Notes under the pieces: model-generated
The model's database searches: none
What the model was told of the DNA's origin: nothing
The model's input: the letters and a program-made list of their open reading frames with translations, nothing else
In this document: positions 34,359 through 36,926 of the stretch, one piece after another
How positions within the stretch are numbered: the first letter of the stretch is position 1
Layout of the letters: each line of letters begins with the position of its first letter
Assembly (NCBI GenBank): GCA_035691305.1
Contig: DASSJF010000002.1
Location: forward strand, 1 to 36,926
Reading direction: 5' to 3'
Source of the DNA: a bacterium
GTDB lineage: Bacteria > Sysuimicrobiota > Sysuimicrobiia > Sysuimicrobiales > Segetimicrobiaceae
Length of the DNA: 36,926 bases
Position numbers and translations under genes: made by a program

Positions 34359-36056
34359 ATGAGACGCGCTCGCATCTCGGTGTTGGCGTGGCCCGTCATC
34401 GCGGCGGCCGTCGTGTTGGTCGCGCAGCCGGCGGTTTCCCAGCAGCCGCGGCGCGGCGGAACCGTGACCATGGCGCTCTACCAGGAGCCGGAGCTCCTCA
34501 ATCCGCTGATGGCCTCGCAGACCGCGTCCGCCGAGGTCACGGTGTTTGTCGTACAGGGACTGCTCCGTGTCGGACCGGATGGCGCCTACCAGCCGCAACT
34601 GGCAACCGAAGTGCCGACCCGCCAAAACGGCGGCGTCTCCGCGGACGGCAAGACGATCACGTACCACCTCCAGCCCGGAGCCCAGTGGTCCGACGGTCAA
34701 GCGCTGACGTGCGACGACGTGAAGTTCACGTGGCAGGCGCTCACCACGCCGAAGAGCGGTGCCATCTACACGAGCGGCTACGATCAGATCCAGAGCGTGG
34801 ACTGCCCGACCCCCCAGACGGCGGTGGTCCGTTACAAACAATTTTACGCGCCATACCTCTCGCGCTTCGGCGACATCCTGCCCCGACACGCGACGGGGGA
34901 CCCGACGAACATGACGAAGTGGGCGTACAACCGGAAGCCGATCGGCACCGGCCCGTTCGTGGTCACCGAGTGGGCATCCGGCGACCACGTCACGCTGGTC
35001 CGCAACCCTCACTATCGTGGAAAGGATCAGCCGTATCTCGACCGTGTGATCGTTCGCATCGTGCCGAGCCGCGAGGTCGGCAAGCAGCTGATTCGCACCG
35101 GTGACGTTGACATCGTCTGGGATCTCGTCGAATCCGACGTGCCTGAGTTGAAGGGCGCGGGGGGCGTCAAGATCAGCTCCGTGCCCAGCCCGGACGCGGA
35201 GCGTCTGGTGCTCAACTTCGCCGACCCGTCGATCGACGGACCCGACGCGGCCGCGGTCGCGCAGCATCCGCACCCCATCCTCGGCGATCCGCGCGTGCGC
35301 GACGCGATCGAGCTCGCCATCAACAAGCGTGAGATCACGAGCAAGCTGCTGTACGGGTTGGCGGCCGTCGGCACCAACGAGCTGCACATCGGCTGGGCGA
35401 GGTGCGATACCGCGATCAGCACCTACAATCCGCCGCGGGCGCGGGCGCTGCTCCAGGAAGCCGGCTGGGCGCCGGGGCCGGACGGGATCCGCGTGGCCAA
35501 AGGCGCGCGGTATGCGAAAGACAGCACCCGCCTGCGTCTGAAGCTTCAGACGACGACCGGCAATAAGCTGCGCGAAGAAGCCGAGCAGCTGATCATTCAG
35601 TACATGCGGGCGATCGGTCTCGAGTTCTACATCGAGAACGTTCCGTCGCCTGTGCTGTTCGGCTCCTGGGGGAGCGGGGCGTTTCGCAAGCACGGACACT
35701 TCGACGTCGTCATGTACACGACGAATCCCGACGTCGATCCGCAGTCCCAGGTCGAAGGGTACTTCGCGTCGTGGAAGATGCCGACCGCCCAGAACGCCGG
35801 CGACGGCTTCAATTACGCGCGCTACGCGAGCCCTCGGGTCGACGCCGACATCAAGAAGGCCGCGGCGTCTCCGGATCTGGACGTCCGCCGCGGCGCGTAC
35901 TGCGACGCGATGCATCAGATCGTGGCGGACCGGCCGCACATCTACCTGTACAGTCGAAGCGCGATCCACGCATACCGCGACCGGCTGGAGGGATGGCTCG
36001 CCAATGGGTGGGCCCGTCTCGGCTGGAACTCGCAAACCTGGTGGGTGGCGCACTAA
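34359..36056 (+). CDS. Peptide/nickel-type ABC transporter substrate-binding protein (SBP family 5)
   Basis: This 565-residue periplasmic binding protein is the second of this family in the window. A Sec signal peptide covers about 1-27 (cleavage near AVSQQ). The mature part has GGTVTMALYQEPELLNPL, YHLQPGAQWSDGQALTCDDV, IGTGPFVVTEWASGD and LYSRSAIHAY, all in family order. It is not closely similar to the binding protein at 13252, which argues for a different ligand rather than a recent duplication. The ATG at 34359 follows GGGGGTGA. A permease gene starts 13 bases after its stop. Confidence 0.92.
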   Translation: MRRARISVLAWPVIAAAVVLVAQPAVSQQPRRGGTVTMALYQEPELLNPLMASQTASAEVTVFVVQGLLRVGPDGAYQPQLATEVPTRQNGGVSADGKTITYHLQPGAQWSDGQALTCDDVKFTWQALTTPKSGAIYTSGYDQIQSVDCPTPQTAVVRYKQFYAPYLSRFGDILPRHATGDPTNMTKWAYNRKPIGTGPFVVTEWASGDHVTLVRNPHYRGKDQPYLDRVIVRIVPSREVGKQLIRTGDVDIVWDLVESDVPELKGAGGVKISSVPSPDAERLVLNFADPSIDGPDAAAVAQHPHPILGDPRVRDAIELAINKREITSKLLYGLAAVGTNELHIGWARCDTAISTYNPPRARALLQEAGWAPGPDGIRVAKGARYAKDSTRLRLKLQTTTGNKLREEAEQLIIQYMRAIGLEFYIENVPSPVLFGSWGSGAFRKHGHFDVVMYTTNPDVDPQSQVEGYFASWKMPTAQNAGDGFNYARYASPRVDADIKKAAASPDLDVRRGAYCDAMHQIVADRPHIYLYSRSAIHAYRDRLEGWLANGWARLGWNSQTWWVAH

Positions 36057-36069
36057 GGCCGACGCGGCC

Positions 36070-36926
36070 ATGATCCGCTTCCTGGCCCGGCGCCTGCTGC
36101 AGGCGGTGCCGCTGCTCCTGCTCGTCAGCGCGGCGGTGTTCTTCCTGATCAACATCGTGCCGGGCGGCCCCACGGCGGCGTATGAGAACAACCCGCGGCT
36201 GACGTCCGAGGACATCACCCGGATCGAACAGGAGCTCGGTCTTAACCAACCGATCTACGTGCGGTACTTGAGGTGGCTCGGGGCGGTCGCCCGCGGCGAC
36301 TGGGGGTATTCGCTGGTCACGAAGCGGCCGGTGCTGGTCGAGATCGGGGAGCGGTTTCCGAACACCGTCTACCTGATCGGCATCCAGTACCTCGTGACGC
36401 TGGCGGTCGCCGTGCCGGCCGGAACGCTGTCCGCGGTGCGGCGGTATTCGGTTTTTGACCACGCGACGACGACGATCGCGTTCATGGGCCAGTCGATCCC
36501 GATCTTCTGGTTCGGGTTGATCCTGATCATCGTCTTTCACGTCACGCTGCGGAATCCGTTGACCGGCCTGCCGCTGCTGCCCGCAGGCGGCATGTACACG
36601 ATCGGCGGGCCGTTCTCGATCGGCGACCGCATCGGCCATCTCATCCTGCCGGTCGCAATGCTGACGCTCGCCAACTGCGCGGCGATCGTGCGGTACGTCC
36701 GCGGCAGCATGATCGAGGTGCTGCACGCCGACTACATCCGCACGGCGCGCTCGAAGGGCGCGAGCGGCCGGCGCGTGATCTGGCGGCACGCGCTGAAGAA
36801 CGCCGCGCTCCCCGTGGTAACGATCATCGCGCTCGATCTGCCGGTGCTGTTCGGCGGGGCGCTGTTCACCGAGACGATCTTCAGCTGGCCGGGCATGGGC
36901 CGGCTTTTCTACGATTCCGCGCTGCG
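36070..36926 (+). CDS. dppB: Peptide/nickel-type ABC transporter permease DppB, cut by window end
   Basis: The first 285 residues or so of a DppB-type permease are present. The N-terminal RFLARRLLQAVPLLLLVSAAVFFL helix, IVPGGPTAAYENNPRLT, GLNQPIYVRYLRWLG, and the coupling loop ADYIRTARSKGASGRRV identify it. The window ends after a GALFTETIFSWPGMGRLFYDSAL block, so only a few tens of residues are missing. It follows the binding-protein gene by 13 bases; DppC and ATPase genes would be expected beyond the window. Confidence 0.93.
   Translation, partial: MIRFLARRLLQAVPLLLLVSAAVFFLINIVPGGPTAAYENNPRLTSEDITRIEQELGLNQPIYVRYLRWLGAVARGDWGYSLVTKRPVLVEIGERFPNTVYLIGIQYLVTLAVAVPAGTLSAVRRYSVFDHATTTIAFMGQSIPIFWFGLILIIVFHVTLRNPLTGLPLLPAGGMYTIGGPFSIGDRIGHLILPVAMLTLANCAAIVRYVRGSMIEVLHADYIRTARSKGASGRRVIWRHALKNAALPVVTIIALDLPVLFGGALFTETIFSWPGMGRLFYDSAL

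Noticed and set aside
34325-34361. Possible leader structure (GCGAA and TTCGC arms) around the ribosome-binding site of the second binding-protein gene
   Set aside because: Only 5 plus 4 base pairs with a 7-base bulge; too weak to separate from chance in this composition.

Overview
The window is a very GC-rich (about 70% by eye), densely packed bacterial chromosome segment. It has no RNA genes, insertion sequences, CRISPR array or prophage genes that I can see. Starts are often GTG or TTG, and neighbouring genes often overlap by 1 to 11 bases. A TolC-type outer-membrane channel and a periplasmic adaptor imply a diderm envelope. The abundance of solute-binding-protein transporters, M28-like hydrolases and ATP-dependent hydantoinase genes resembles uncultivated soil or sediment lineages such as Sysuimicrobiota/Armatimonadota or Rokubacteria. 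That placement is a guess from style, not from a marker gene.

Layout. (1) 1-3411, minus strand: hyuB followed by hyuA, the latter cut by the window start, coding for an ATP-dependent hydantoinase/oxoprolinase pair. (2) 3412-3617: a divergent control region with a perfect 15-bp tandem repeat. (3) 3618-10993, plus strand: seven coupled genes for a small SHOCT membrane protein, OmpR-family regulator, sensor kinase, TolC-like channel, MacA-like adaptor, MacB-like ATPase and separate MacB-like permease. This is a self-contained sensing and tripartite-efflux operon. (4) 10997-11467, minus: a GNAT enzyme closely resembling AAC(6') aminoglycoside acetyltransferases, ending 3 bases from the efflux operon. 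(5) 11619-16666, plus: a ThDP enzyme of the acetolactate-synthase fold, then a peptide-type ABC transporter (binding protein and two permeases, no ATPases). (6) 16742-20304: two divergent M28-like hydrolases sharing an unusual GHSHGRYS motif where the catalytic Glu-Glu pair should be. (7) 20309-21385, minus: an isocitrate/isopropylmalate-type dehydrogenase. (8) 21481-25583, plus: a four-gene catabolic operon of a flavin disulfide reductase, an imidase/PgdA-type deacetylase, a mandelate-racemase-type enolase and an SDR dehydrogenase. (9) 25654-26169, minus: a secreted protein of unknown function. (10) 26378-31062, plus: a complete livKHMGF branched-chain amino-acid-type importer. (11) 31100-34219: a DUF3105 membrane protein, an aldehyde dehydrogenase and a zinc-free quinone reductase, closed by a likely terminator. 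(12) 34359-36926: a second peptide-type binding protein and the start of its permease, cut by the window end.

Taken together, much of the region looks specialised for importing and opening amide-containing or amino-acid-derived compounds (three importers, hydantoinase, M28-like hydrolases, possible cyclic-imide hydrolase) and oxidising the resulting acids and aldehydes. A regulated efflux pump and a putative antibiotic-modifying enzyme sit beside it. The strongest candidates for something new are the M28-like pair with the altered metal site, the repeat-controlled SHOCT/two-component/efflux operon, and the four-gene catabolic operon.
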